This document shows positions 23,285-34,376 of a stretch of 64,000 nucleotides of DNA, piece by piece. Origin of the DNA: Adiantum capillus-veneris (taxonomy: Eukaryota; Streptophyta; Polypodiopsida; Polypodiales; Pteridaceae); the NCBI GenBank assembly GCA_014529385.2, contig CM043969.1, positions 19,392,446 to 19,456,445 of the forward strand, written 5' to 3'. Numbering within the stretch: the first letter of the stretch is position 1; every line of letters starts with the position of its first letter. The notes below the pieces were generated by a model. It did no database searches and was not told where the DNA came from. It saw nothing but the letters and a program-made list of their open reading frames with translations. A program made the position numbers and the translations under genes.

Positions 23285-23462
23285 TGTAGCAAGAAGAAAA
23301 ATGCGGAGAATGCATCCTCTACAAGAAAGTGACATCGGTTCTATAGTCTAGGGTGAATAACCTGTATTTGGCTTGGTGTTATCTTCTTACTCGCCGATGC
23401 GGGAGTCTTACCAAGCACCGAGCAAAATTTACCTCGCAAACAAAATACCGAGCGAAATCTAG
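23285..23462. repeat. Dispersed repeat, copy 1
   Basis: GAATGCATCCTC, TCTAGGGTGAAT and CCTGTATTTGGCTTGGTG recur in the same order at 34899-34972. Just downstream, CAAGCACCGAGCAAAA and ACCGAGCGAAA form a paired ACCGAGC motif also seen near 29637 and, inverted, near 34850. No coding content or clear ends are visible. Confidence 0.55.
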
Positions 23463-23464
23463 GT

Positions 23465-23491
23465 AGAGAGAGAGAGAGAGAGAGAGAGAGA
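23465..23491. repeat. (GA)n microsatellite
   Basis: A pure GA tract of about 26 bp. Confidence 0.95.
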
Positions 23492-23726
23492 CTGCAATGA
23501 AAGAATATCTACATTGCATGCATCCGCACCATGCAAGCCCAGAATTCAGGATTGCATAAGCAAACTCTAAGCCTTTCAAAATATCTTACGTACATAAACC
23601 ATATCTTAAGTGTTGCATAGTAAATCATAGACTATATGCTAACACAAAAGACTATACATAAACAACATAGATATCAGTGGAAACCCTCGTACGATTCGTA
23701 AGCATTAGAAAATATAGAAACAACAT

Positions 23727-25069
23727 TGAGACTATGTGTTACTAACTCACTACGTGAGAAAGTAATGTATGAATCACATGCTCCACCTTATGCGGGCCAT
23801 AGAGGGATTCAGTCTACCTTAAAGGGAATTGAAACATATTTCTATTGGCCTACCATGAAAGTGAACATACAAGAGTATGTTTCTAAATGTGTGGTATGCC
23901 AAAAGACAAAATTTGATAGAGGGAAGCAACTTGGATTGCTTCAACCCTTGTCAATCCCTAATTCACCATGGGAGAGCATATCCATGGATTTTATCTTTGG
24001 ATTGCCTAAGTCTATCCATGGGAATACGGGAATATGGACGATAGTAGACAAGTTCAGTAAACAAGCTCATTTTATACCTGTCAAAAAGACTATCAAAGAC
24101 CATCAAATGGCAACCCTCTTCATTTCACAAATTTTCAAGTACCATGGCTTGTGAATGTCCATAGTGTCGGATAGAGATCCTAGAATGACCAATAATTTCT
24201 GGAAGGGTCTCTTTGAGAATTTAGGGACAAGGCTAAACTTCTCTTCGGCCTATCATCCACAAACGGATGGCCAAAGTGAAATAGCTAACCTAACAATTCT
24301 CGATCTACTAAAAGCCTATGTAACGAAAGTAGATCAAAGATCCCAATGGGAGAAGTACTAACCCTTAGTGGAGGATGCTTACAATAACGTTGTACATACT
24401 TCCACAGGAAAAGCACCTTTCGAGGTAATTGAGGGAAGATCAAAAAGTCCCTTGCTACTTAAGGTACATGGGAAGATCTTCGTTGTGTAGATGAGTATAG
24501 CCGAGACCTACAAGAATCTTTTCAAAAGATTAAGGATGCTATCTCTATCTCACAGCAAAGGCAAAAGGCTGCTGCTGACAAGCACAGAAGAGCCCAAGCC
24601 TTTAAAGAAAATGATTGGGTCTTATTAAAGTTTCCCAAGGCTCGATTAAGGCACACGACGGGCAAGAATCCTACAGGACACCAAAAGTACTATGCTAAAC
24701 TAGCAAAAAGGTACTATGGTCCCTTCCAGATTCTTAGGCCAATCAATGAGATGGCCTATCAACTTAAGTTGCCCAATCATTGGCTCATACACAATGCTTT
24801 CCATGTGAGCCTATTCAAGCCTTACAAAGGAGAGCCACCTCAAGAACCAACTATTGAAGACCCACCGGAGATCGAGGACCAAGAGGTGGTGTTGCAGCCC
24901 GAGTCCATTCTCCGACTTGAAGACAAGGTATTAAGAGGCGGTAAGACTATCCGACGATATCTTATTATCTTTAAGAATTATCCTTTTGAAGATGCTAGAT
25001 GGATGCAAGGCATACAATTAAAGGATAACCTAAACCTTGTCAATGCTTACAATGCTTCCCAAGAGTAAG
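23727..25069 (+). pseudogene. Integrase-chromodomain region of element B
   Basis: It begins at the integrase HHCC zinc finger (SHAPPYAGHRGIQ ... CVVCQKTK) and continues through the catalytic core (MDFIFGLPKS, VSDRDPRM, HPQTDGQSEIANL). The GPY/F-like region (YYGPFQI) and a C-terminal chromodomain (LEDKVLRGGKTIRRYLI, NYPFEDARWMQG) follow. There are stops TGA at 24152 and TAA at 24359, and a 2-bp insertion near 24483 shifts the frame and creates another stop. The final 105 codons are open. The chromodomain would target integration to modified histones. It is clearly inactive. Confidence 0.9.
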
Positions 25070-25154
25070 AAAATGTACAAATGTTAAAAATGAACAAAGT
25101 TTTTGTCTTATAAGACTCTCTTTTTCTTTATTGTGCACAAAAATGAAGTAGTAT

Positions 25155-25809
25155 TGATGACGCCCAGTATTTTGTGCACTTTGGCACAATTTTATAGACT
25201 ACATCGACAAACCATTAGCATTTTGGCTACAACCATTCATAAAATTGATCTTTCCATTGTAAAATGTGATGTAAACTGGCTTGGCATATTTAGCGGATCC
25301 ACAAAGTGTAAAATGCCATGTCCAATATGTGAGGTGTATCTCAAAAATTGAAGGGTTTTAGGAGTTCTTTTTTAGATGCAAAACGAAAGGTCAAAGACCT
25401 TAGCCAATATTGTACTCATTTCGAAATTTGAATTTCAAGAACGAAAAGGGAAAGGAGAGGAGCCGTGTGAAGGGTGGTTGAGGAAGTTGGAACCTCTCTC
25501 TTCCTTTATCAACCTCTCTCACGGGTCTTTCAAACTCTCTTGCATTGGCACAACTCTTGCTTCTCTCTTCTCTGCGTGCTTTCTTGCCATATCCATGGAA
25601 GGTGAGGGAGAGAGTGAGGATGATGGGGATGATGATTTTCTGTGTGCCATAGCCAAAGCTTGATCTCTTGAGTGTGTGTGGGGATTTTCTTGGTTAATGG
25701 AGTCTCTTCTTGCAGCTTTCATGGTGAGAGGCCAAGCCTCAAGCATACATTTTGCTGCTTGTAACCCGCGTTTTGGGTGCATTGAGAGCATGGGTGAGAG
25801 TCGTGTTCA
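25155..25809 (+). repeat. 5' LTR of element E
   Basis: Near-identical to 28080-28733. Differences are one A/G change near the GCGGATCC block, one C/G change in the CCCGCG block, and one extra T near the right end. A short open frame (25376-25663) is shared by both LTRs but lacks recognisable domains. Confidence 0.96.
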
Positions 25810-25812
25810 GTT

Positions 25813-25829
25813 TGGTTCCGTTGCCGGGA
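25813..25829 (+). other. Probable primer binding site of element E
   Basis: TGGTTCCGTTGCCGGGA starts three bases inside the LTR. It differs at two positions from the tRNA-Asp-type PBS common in plant Ty3/gypsy elements. Confidence 0.7.
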
Positions 25830-28079
25830 CAAGCTAGCCATGGAAGCTGCGTTTTGTTGGCTTTTTAGAATGCTCCAACGAGTGCGAGTTCCAAATGTTG
25901 ATGAAGTCTGCGACATAGAAGTCACTAGCTTGGTCTACTGCATGGCTGCCCTGGTTTGATATTCTTGAGTCTCAATGGAGGAGGTGGATGGGGTTCTTCA
26001 AACATGGTTCTATGGGAACTTACCTCTAGTAGGTGTATTGGAACAGTCGACAGAAGAGGAGACAATCTTGTGCCATAGGTACTGATTGCAGCAGGTCGAG
26101 GGCTTGGAGTTGATGGGAAAGCAGGCATACATGAGGTTCATGATGAAGTTGTCAGGCGTGGCGTGTTGCTATTATGGGACAGGCAGATGGAGGATAAAGA
26201 TTGTAGGAGCCGAGAGGGCTGCAGGTTTTCACCAGAGTAGAGGGGCTAATGACAAGAGATGGTGAAGCAGAGAAAGAAGGGGTTTGGTGGGCAGACAGTG
26301 TTAGGAAATAAGGCGTAGCTAAATAGATAATTGAGTAGATTAATTAATGGAGAGAGACAGATTTACATACACGAGATTATAGAGTAGAGAGAGAGAGAGA
26401 GAGTACACACGATATACGTGGTTCACCCAATGTGGGCTACGTCCACGGGAAAGCAGCCACTCAATGGCTTTAGTACTTCAAAACAAGAAGTAATTTACAA
26501 AGGGATTATACCCTTAATGGAGCTCCCGCCTTGCTTCACACTCACCTTGTTGCATCAACTTCACACTATGAAATGTGTGTAGAAATGGCCTCCTTTTATA
26601 GGCCAAAAGGGCTGCCCTCTCTTATGAGAGACAGCCATGTGTAGCCGCCCTTGTGCGAATAAGTCCAAATCGGACCCTCCAATCCGCCCATGTGTGGCCG
26701 CCCTTGAGAAGGCAAGTCCGCTTTTGAATTCGGCCACCGGCCACCGGCCATTGACTTCCGGCCACCGGCCACCGGTCATTGACTTCCGACCACCGGCCAC
26801 CGGCCAACCGACCGGTTGTTTTCTGACCACTTTCCGACCGCCGTCCGGCCATAATATTCCGGCGAAAAGGAATATTCCGGCGAAAAAAAGTCTCGGGGGC
26901 CTCCGCTCCCGAGGCCTTTAAAGTTGCCCCTGATTCTTGTCCATGAAAATTTTGGTTTCCGGTGAGTGATTTTCCTTCACGCGCGATGGCTTCTCCTCAT
27001 AATGGGGGCCTTACAAATGTGCGCTTTTACCACAGAAAATTACAAGGGTAAATCAGGCTCCATACTTAACAGACAGTGGGAAAGAGCAAGGAGAAGTAGA
27101 AGAAATGCAGGAAATTGTTTGCAAAGACAAATGGGGGTGAAGCTGAGCGGATGTGGTAGATGGCGTGTCAACGCAGATGCCTGCATGAGAGCCAGCAAGG
27201 ATGTGGGTGAAGAGAAGAACGGTGCTTACGGCCCTGAGGCAGCGAACTGGTGAGAGCGTCCAGTCGTGAAGGTTTTCTGCTGTAAGGAATCAATGACATG
27301 AGCAGGTGTGCTCGCAAGTCTGTGATGAGGAAGCGCTGAGCAGGTTTCCACTTTTGGATCTTCCAAACTTGTGCGATACAGAGATTGACAACAAATCAAG
27401 GCCTTTATGCATTTCAAGAGGACGTTCACACAAGTTGAACCTAATCTTTGTGCAGAGGTTCTCGAGGCTAGAAAATCACCTTACGCTGGAATAGTTTCCC
27501 GCAGCAAGAGCAGAATTTTTGAGAGCAAGATTTCCCATGGCCAAGGAGTCTTTTCACACACGTTCAAGGTCAAGCTTTGGTTTTTTTAAAAAAATAAAAA
27601 AATCCAAGTTTTTTTCTTTTATTTTCACTTTAATCAATAATAAGCCTTTCTATTTGAGAGATACATATACTATAAATATTCGGGTGGAGTGCTTCTAAGT
27701 GATATCATTTATGAGGGCGAGCTTCATTATAATATCTTTTTGTTGGGAAGTTTTTGGGCTACATTGTGGGTGTTTTTATCCATTTTTGATTTGATTGTTG
27801 GGTGTTTCTGTGTGTCGGGTTGGTGAGGGACCCCTATCATTTTGTGGGTGTTAGTTTGAGTGAATGTGTGAGAAATTAGGTGGGTGAGGGGGAGGAGTTT
27901 GAATAAGAGAATTTGTTTTGAGTGGTGCTTGTGAGTGAGAGATGTGTCTTTTGAGTCAAGTGTGGGAGATGAGTGATTGTGAGTTTGGGTTTGAGTGATG
28001 TTTTCCAATAAGAAGCTGAAAGTGGATTCTTCATCAAAGTTTGCTCGTGAGGACACTTCGCATTCAAGTGTGGGAGAAA
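25830..28079 (+). other. Interior of element E, no pol similarity
   Basis: About 2.25 kb with only short open frames. It includes a GA tract, a GC-rich minisatellite and an LTR-like block (26305-26620) containing ATACGTGGTTCACCC and GGGCTACGTCCACGGG. Those motifs are common in plant Copia LTRs, so a third, older solo LTR could be buried here. No target duplication or PBS supports that. Confidence 0.5.
26729..26811. repeat. 28-bp minisatellite, three units
   Basis: Three units of TTCCGGCCACCGGCCACC...ATTGAC with few changes. They are strongly GC-rich compared with their surroundings. Confidence 0.88.
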
Positions 28080-28733
28080 TGATGACGCCCAGTATTTTGT
28101 GCACTTTGGCACAATTTTATAGACTACATCGACAAACCATTAGCATTTTGGCTACAACCATTCATAAAATTGATCTTTCCATTGTAAAATGTGATGTAAA
28201 CTGGCTTGGCATATTTAGCGGATCCGCAAAGTGTAAAATGCCATGTCCAATATGTGAGGTGTATCTCAAAAATTGAAGGGTTTTAGGAGTTCTTTTTTAG
28301 ATGCAAAACGAAAGGTCAAAGACCTTAGCCAATATTGTACTCATTTCGAAATTTGAATTTCAAGAACGAAAAGGGAAAGGAGAGGAGCCGTGTGAAGGGT
28401 GGTTGAGGAAGTTGGAACCTCTCTCTTCCTTTATCAACCTCTCTCACGGGTCTTTCAAACTCTCTTGCATTGGCACAACTCTTGCTTCTCTCTTCTCTGC
28501 GTGCTTTCTTGCCATATCCATGGAAGGTGAGGGAGAGAGTGAGGATGATGGGGATGATGATTTTCTGTGTGCCATAGCCAAAGCTTGATCTCTTGAGTGT
28601 GTGTGGGGATTTTCTTGGTTAATGGAGTCTCTTCTTGCAGCTTTCATGGTGAGAGGCCAAGCCTCAAGCATACATTTTGCTGCTTGTAACCCGGGTTTTG
28701 GGTGCATTGAGAGCATGGGTGAGAGCGTGTTCA
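28080..28733 (+). repeat. 3' LTR of element E
   Basis: A 654-bp partner of 25155-25809, preceded by purine tract GTGTGGGAGAAA and followed by target duplication AGTAT. Confidence 0.96.
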
Positions 28734-28738
28734 AGTAT

Positions 28739-29006
28739 GCATGCTTAGATCAAGTTTGCGGAGACGACGTCTCCCAAACACCAAGTAGAGCTTGTCACTC
28801 TACTATGGAAGATTGATAGGACTAATGTGTAGACATGCTTGCGGCAGCCTAAGGCTCTCAAGCGCCAAATGGACTAGTCATCCATTGTGGAATGATGTCA
28901 TAGGGTAACATAGGGATTCTCTACCCGCTAAGAAAAGGACTCATGAATATGCTTTATCTTCTCTAGACCATAGTCGAGGACGACTATGATTTCAAGAGAG
29001 AGGTAA
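28739..29006 (+). other. 3' untranslated region of element B
   Basis: Matches 52783-53052 of element C, including ACGACGTCTC, CACCAAGTAGA and the pre-LTR purine tract CAAGAGAGAGGTAA. Confidence 0.85.
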
Positions 29007-29632
29007 TGTCATAATAATCAATATCTAATTCTCCTAAATGATTTTCTCATGTTAAATTGATCATTTAATATGGGGAAGTGCCAGGGGAGAAAAAGCTAGA
29101 ATATTGGTTAAGCTAGTAGACCGGCCACAGTAGGGATCCAAAGGAGGGAAAATAGGGATCCAAAGGGGGGGCCATCTGCAAAAGATCCATGTGCAACAAT
29201 GGGCTAAAAAGACCCTAAGGTTCAGCCCATTAAGACTTCCAAAATGCTAAGGTTCCAAAATTCAAAGGTTGTGTCCAAAGGTCAATTAAACCATAGGGGA
29301 ATTGGATGCTTTGTGTGTGTCCAAAAAAGCCTTTACACATCCCTACATAGGAGGGGGCGAGCCTAGCATGTAGGGGATGAGAGAGAAAGCCACACATACA
29401 CACACACAAGATCCCTTTACACAAAGGGAATGAGGGACACATGTCAGCTCCCTAGGCCAGAAGCCCACAAGGTGTACCCAATTCCTATTGGATGGCCTTG
29501 GAGGTGGACCAATGAGAAATAGTCTAGAGTAAAATCTAGTTTAATTAATTTAAAAACACTTAATAAAAGAACCAATGAGAATTAAGTCCTCTAGAAGACT
29601 ATTGGACAGTCTCCCAAGGGGTCCAATGAGGA
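29007..29632 (+). repeat. Truncated, diverged 3' LTR of element B
   Basis: It starts TGTCATAA like the C LTR and keeps ATGATTTTCTCAT, GACACATGTCAG and GGGGTCCAATGA in the same order. Long segments between do not align. Similarity is lost near 29632, before the LTR right end, where an ACCGAGCA-type motif begins. Confidence 0.65.
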
Positions 29633-29800
29633 GTTTTACCAAGCACCGAGCAATTTTTTCCGAGCAAAGTAAATGTCGAGCAAATCCACCAAAGGAAATA
29701 ATGGCAAGCAAGTAGATTGCAAGAAATGTTTTTAGTAAACTAAGTCTCAAATGCAGAGAAAGTTGCAAGTATGCAAAGAAAATTTCAATGATGTTTGAGG

Positions 29801-29970
29801 CATCGGGGTTAGAATGGGTTGCCAATTGACTAATATGAAGGTATCACTAGCACTAGTAGGTGATCATAGAGGTCTTTCCCAAAGCCATCGGGGTTAGAAT
29901 GAGTTGCCAACTGACTAATATGAAGATATCTCTAGCACTAGTAGGTGATCATAGAGGTCTTTCCAAAAGC
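29801..29970. repeat. 85-bp tandem duplication
   Basis: CATCGGGGTTAGAATG begins copies at 29801 and 29886, and GTAGGTGATCATAGAGGTC is shared by both. Confidence 0.93.
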
Positions 29971-30879
29971 CATTTATTCTCAACTAGCCTAATCTTTATG
30001 TTTGGGAGAGTGAGACATCTATGTAAAAAAAAGGGAGCCAAGTGGACACTAAAAGGCATTCTACAATTTAGTATTATAACTCAAAAATAATTGACATATT
30101 TAGCAGATTTATCATGGCATTACCCCAAAAAAAAATGAGACGAAAAAAATATAGTGACGTGAAGGAACTCAAAGAAAATGATATTGGCAACATAAGATGC
30201 AAGAATGATGAGCTTGGTAAGGCTTTGTCCATGCATGCGGTACACATAGTGTGTTTGCTATGAATCTCCCAAAACAATGGGCACTAGTGTGGGTGGCTTT
30301 GAGTATATACATGTTCGATACCCAGATAGGTGTAGAGACAAATGCATGAGAAACCTGAAAAGTGTTAAATGTGCTTCCATAAAAGATGAAACAAGAGTAC
30401 CCCTTGCACATGTGCTTTTGATCATCATTTTTCAATCATGAGTGCGGATGCAAAAGGTGGATGCTAGTTGAAAATATCTCAAGTACTTGGCAATATGATT
30501 CATTGCAGGGCTACTTGGAGGGTGGAAGAAGTGCTTGATCGAGGTGGGTGGGGTTGAAAGACTTTAGGCAGGGGGGGACAAAGCTCGTTGCTTCTATGAC
30601 GTGGTTTCCAAATCCTCTTGTGAAGAGCCAATTCTAAATGGCTCTGCGATATTGGATACTAAAAATTTGCATGAGTTCCACAGCCTCTTGTGAACCCAGT
30701 TTAATATTGAGAAGTTGACACCCATTTTCTTCAAGAATTTCAATTTGGGGGTACCAACAAGAATTATTTCAAAAAAGAGAAATAAATAGGAGATGCTCTC
30801 AAATATTATAGGGAGTCCAAATTAGATCTTCAGATGCTCTCTTTTGGATGCCCAAAACATAGTGTGGCTTCATGGAATC
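29971..30879. other. No gene recognised
   Basis: Short open frames without domains. Confidence 0.6.
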
Positions 30880-30905
30880 TGTGTGTGTGTGTGTGTGTGT
30901 GTGTG
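30880..30905. repeat. (GT)n microsatellite
   Basis: About 25 bp of uninterrupted GT. Confidence 0.95.
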
Positions 30906-30936
30906 CAAGGAGGCCCTTCAAAAGAAGAGGCGCATT

Positions 30937-30938
<2 letters not shown>

Positions 30939-31010
<72 letters not shown>
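30939..31010. repeat. (CT)n microsatellite
   Basis: About 71 bp of uninterrupted CT. Confidence 0.97.
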
Positions 31011-31014
<4 letters not shown>

Positions 31015-31500
31015 GTGAGGCCCTAGCTTTGGCTGCATTCTTGCCCTAGTCCAGATCATTGCTAGTACTACTATGGAAGAAAGATCATTTCAAAAATTAC
31101 AAAGGGTTGAGCAAGACAAAGCTCTTTGCTACCTCCGTCAGATGCAAAGGGATGGTTGCATGTGGCCTTGCCCAAGGCTTTGACATGGGTGGAGAGAGGA
31201 GAGTTAGTCGACACGAAGGCCCCATAGAGAAGCAAAGAGGGCTTTCCCATCTGCACGTCTACGTAAGGTCTGCATGTTTGCTTTGCCATCAGTTCTACCT
31301 GTAGCTTCGAGAAGATTCGAGAGAATCTTTTGAACAAATCAAGTATTATTATTAACGTAGGGCCACAGGTGTCACAGATGATTTTGATGTGGTTAATTAA
31401 GGGAGTCTACCTAGATGCTCTCATGGGTTTGAGGAGAGAGGTGGCACATGGAAGGGGAAGAGATGATGAAATATAGATGCCATGTGTCACACACACACAC

Positions 31501-31503
<3 letters not shown>

Positions 31504-31533
<30 letters not shown>
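31504..31533. repeat. (GA)n microsatellite
   Basis: About 29 bp of GA, directly after a short CA run. Confidence 0.95.
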
Positions 31534-31537
<4 letters not shown>

Positions 31538-31611
31538 CTACAATGGGATCTGAAGGTCTGCAGAGGATGTGTCAACCTTCTAGAGGAGTCTTGTGTCTAG
31601 CTTGGGCACAT

Positions 31612-31718
<107 letters not shown>

Positions 31719-32065
31719 CTCAGGTGAAAACCAGTTGTAGTTACCCCAAGTACCTCCACGTGGTGGTGAGACAAGGCACATATCTTGCACGTGACCAGAA
31801 TGATCGCCGTAGGTGCTTGGTATTTTGAAATAAAGCCCGAAAGGTGCAATTACCAATTACTGATAGTTGTGCCTCCTGTGACCATGCTCTTATATTGTGC
31901 ATCATCTGTAGAACAGGGGAGGCACTGCTATTTTCCCAATAGTGAGGGTGCATAGTAGGGCAGGAGATGGGCTTATAGACCGGCTCCACGGACCCCATGA
32001 TGGCATTGTCTTTTTCTTGAAATTTGCAGCTTTGCAAGAATTCAATCAGAATCAAAATAGACACC

Positions 32066-32102
32066 TCCAAATCAGTACGTGGCGTCGCGTTTTGATTTGG
32101 GA
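32066..32102. repeat. Imperfect palindrome, copy 1
   Basis: The arms TCCAAATCAGTACGTGGC and GTCGCGTTTTGATTTGGGA are inverted around 32083/32084 with several mismatches. It is related to the palindrome at 32502-32539. Confidence 0.7.
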
Positions 32103-32135
32103 GTTTTTTATATTGTGACTTGGTGGACCTCACAA

Positions 32136-32136
32136 C

Positions 32137-32204
<68 letters not shown>
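32136..32204. repeat. (GA)n microsatellite
   Basis: About 68 bp of GA with a single CA interruption. Confidence 0.97.
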
Positions 32205-32207
<3 letters not shown>

Positions 32208-32398
32208 GTAGCATACTACCTACATTGAGAAGTTGAGGATGGAAGTCTCCAAGAAAGACGTGGTTCTTGAACTCTTGCTCTTGGCCCTTCTTGCCGTGGT
32301 GCGCGCCATCTACCAAGGACTTGGTTCACCTTCATTGATATATTCTCTTTGAGGAATGCAAATGCACTGCTACTGCCTGAAAGCGTGTTTGATTTTGA

Positions 32399-32403
<5 letters not shown>

Positions 32404-32432
<29 letters not shown>
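32404..32432. repeat. (GA)n microsatellite
   Basis: About 28 bp of GA. Confidence 0.95.
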
Positions 32433-32501
32433 TCGCAATCAAATTGCCACTTATGCAGTGGCTGGCCTCCGAAGGAAGCTGTTGTCAGCCCCCTGAAACC
32501 C

Positions 32502-32539
32502 CCCCAAATCAAGACGCGGCGCCGCGTCCTGATTTGGGG
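32502..32539. repeat. Near-perfect 38-bp palindrome, copy 2
   Basis: The left arm is CCCCAAATCAAGACGCGGC and the right arm GCCGCGTCCTGATTTGGGG. The 19-bp arms have one mismatch and no spacer, centred on GGCGCC. Confidence 0.93.
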
Positions 32540-32594
32540 CTTTTTCATGTCCTGGAAAGGAGTTGCTTTGACTTGGCGGACCTCAATATGGACC

Positions 32595-32600
<6 letters not shown>

Positions 32601-32627
<27 letters not shown>

Positions 32628-32628
32628 A
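32601..32628. repeat. (GA)n microsatellite
   Basis: About 27 bp of GA. Confidence 0.95.
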
Positions 32629-33212
32629 GGAGAGAGAATTGTATCAGTGCGCGCTTGCAGCGCTTATAGCTCCATGCTCCATATTTTCTGAATTTTTGCA
32701 GCGTAAGCGAGGTTCTTTTGCTAAAAACGGCACTGTATGTTGTGGCGTCGTCCATTGAGAGCCTGTGCAATAGCTGGTCGTGCAGCCAATTGTCTCTCAG
32801 CCTCTCCAGCCCCTGCAACCCCTTGGCGAGACGGGGCTCACAGTTATACGTCCTGCATTGCCTACAAAGAAGTTGAGACCCCTCCTTCAACATCCCGCAT
32901 CAGCATGGAAGGGCAAGCAGCAAAGTCTAAAATCGTGTCTCATCAAGTAATCGTCCAAAAAACCATAATTTTGTTTACATGTTCTTTGTCCTTTAGCATA
33001 CCGCAGCGGCGTGGAATGTTTTACAGCACAGTCCGCAGAGATTTGAAATGCTATCTAATGAGGAAATCGACCCATTATGTGGCTACGATTATCGGAGTCA
33101 TGCAAAATAAATACTGTGTGGAGAAAAAACCAAACCTTCACAGAGAGAAGGACCCAAATTGTGACCTAGATGCTTCACACATAGATTTCAAATGTTTTTT
33201 TGCTATTGCATG

Positions 33213-33216
<4 letters not shown>

Positions 33217-33272
<56 letters not shown>
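33217..33272. repeat. (CT)n microsatellite
   Basis: About 55 bp of CT. Confidence 0.97.
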
Positions 33273-33275
<3 letters not shown>

Positions 33276-33474
33276 TATACTAATAGGAAAGCTGGATCGA
33301 GCAGAGGTGAAGCTAACCTGTTGAGTAGCGGACAGTCAGGGTCTGCAGCTTGAGCCTCAGATTCAATGGGCGCACTAGCTGCAAGCTTGCCCGGATGGAC
33401 ACTTTTCCCCTTGAGGATGTAGTTTCTAAACCAGGATCTCCGATGGGTCTGCTATCCAATGGTCAGTTTCTTGG

Positions 33475-33476
<2 letters not shown>

Positions 33477-33511
<35 letters not shown>
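33477..33511. repeat. (GA)n microsatellite
   Basis: About 34 bp of GA. Confidence 0.96.
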
Positions 33512-33513
<2 letters not shown>

Positions 33514-33534
33514 GAGAATTTAAAGCGCGATTCT

Positions 33535-33970
33535 AGGAAAATTACCAAATATCTTTGTAAATAGTGGAAATTTCCAAAATACCCATCAAATTTGAAATAT
33601 TCGGCCAAAATTTTCCAAAGTGCCCTTCAATTCTACCAAAATACCCCTAACTAACCTCGCAACCATCTCTAAAAACATTTTTTTTTGTAAATCTTCATAG
33701 AAAGATTGGTTTTCCTCAATAGAAGATGATAGAATTGGCATTTTCGATGGTATTGAGGGCTCTTCAGATGAGATCGTTCATAATTTTTGTACACATATGC
33801 CTCTTTTTGTAAGCTCATTGGAAAATAATTTTGTTTAAGACGCTAAAAGATAGAGCCCCATTGTCACAAACATTAAACTATGCAAAAAATGGGACAAATC
33901 CATACCAAAATAATGCAAGGGTATATTGGGAATTTGCACAAATTACAGGGGTATTTTGGTAGTTTTCCCT
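33535..33970. mobile_element. Possible MITE with terminal inverted repeats
   Basis: The left end AGGAAAATTACCAAAT and the inverted right end (AGGGAAAACTACCAAAAT on the opposite strand) match over about 25-30 bp with a few mismatches. Inner repeats of ACCAAAATACCCCT occur at both ends. There is no coding capacity. I cannot find a clean target duplication. The TIR style is like that of small Mutator-like MITEs in plants. Confidence 0.45.
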
Positions 33971-34126
33971 TTATTTTATTACCCTACATGTTTAAGATAA
34001 AACATGGTTCTGTGATGGGCGTATTCTCATGTGCACTCCCATTAGTGCTTCTCAACATTGGACGGCGAGATGCAGCGAGGAGGTGGTGCGATGATGGTTG
34101 CAGTGTGAACGTGCCCCGGAGCTCGT

Positions 34127-34376
34127 TTCTCGTACGTACAAGTGTAGCCTCTCTAGATGCCATGACGATAGGAGTTGCTCATCTTGGAAGTTGTAAACCA
34201 TAAATTCAATTCTCGAATAGTGACAAGCTTGGACTCTCTAGCTAGCACGATGAGGGGAGGTGCTCATCTTTGTTCTTCTCATACGTACAAGCATGGCCTC
34301 TCTAGCTGGCGTGATGATAGGAGGTGCTCGTCTTGGAATATGTAAGCTACAAATTCAATTCTCCAATAGTGACAAG
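34127..34376. repeat. Diverged direct duplication of about 100 bp
   Basis: Copies 34127-34227 and 34275-34376 share TACGTACAAG, GCCTCTCTAG and AATAGTGACAAG, with about 15-20% difference. A partial third copy (GGACTCTCTAGCTAGCACGA) lies between them. Confidence 0.8.

Larger units (their letters stand above)
25155..28733 (+). mobile_element. Young non-coding LTR retrotransposon (element E), nested in B
   Basis: 3579 bp with LTRs of 655 and 654 bp beginning TGATGACGCCC and ending GTGTTCA. Target duplication AGTAT is at 25150-25154 and 28734-28738. Element C contains the unoccupied site (ACTAGTATGCATGC near 52776), which independently proves the insertion. The LTRs differ by only two substitutions and one 1-bp indel. 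The roughly 2.3-kb interior has no gag or pol similarity, so this is a LARD-like non-autonomous element that must be moved by proteins supplied in trans. A PBS near the tRNA-Asp type and the purine tract GTGTGGGAGAAA before the 3' LTR suggest a Ty3/gypsy helper. Confidence 0.95.
23727..29632 (+). mobile_element. 3' half of a chromodomain Ty3/gypsy element (element B), interrupted
   Basis: 23727-25154 matches the 3' part of the element C polyprotein and its downstream UTR. 28739-29006 continues that UTR, and 29007 onwards begins with the same TGTCATAA LTR start. The gap between is the E insertion. The left end starts abruptly in the integrase region, so gag, protease, RT and the 5' LTR are missing. 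Compared with C, coding similarity is high while the LTR has diverged strongly apart from scattered blocks. Confidence 0.85.

Noticed and set aside
26305-26620. A separate solo Copia LTR inside element E
   Set aside because: Motifs resemble plant Copia LTRs, but I find no PBS, partner copy or target duplication.
32216-32893. 225-codon minus-strand frame
   Set aside because: Much of it is translated GA tracts and the palindrome. The remainder has no recognisable domain.
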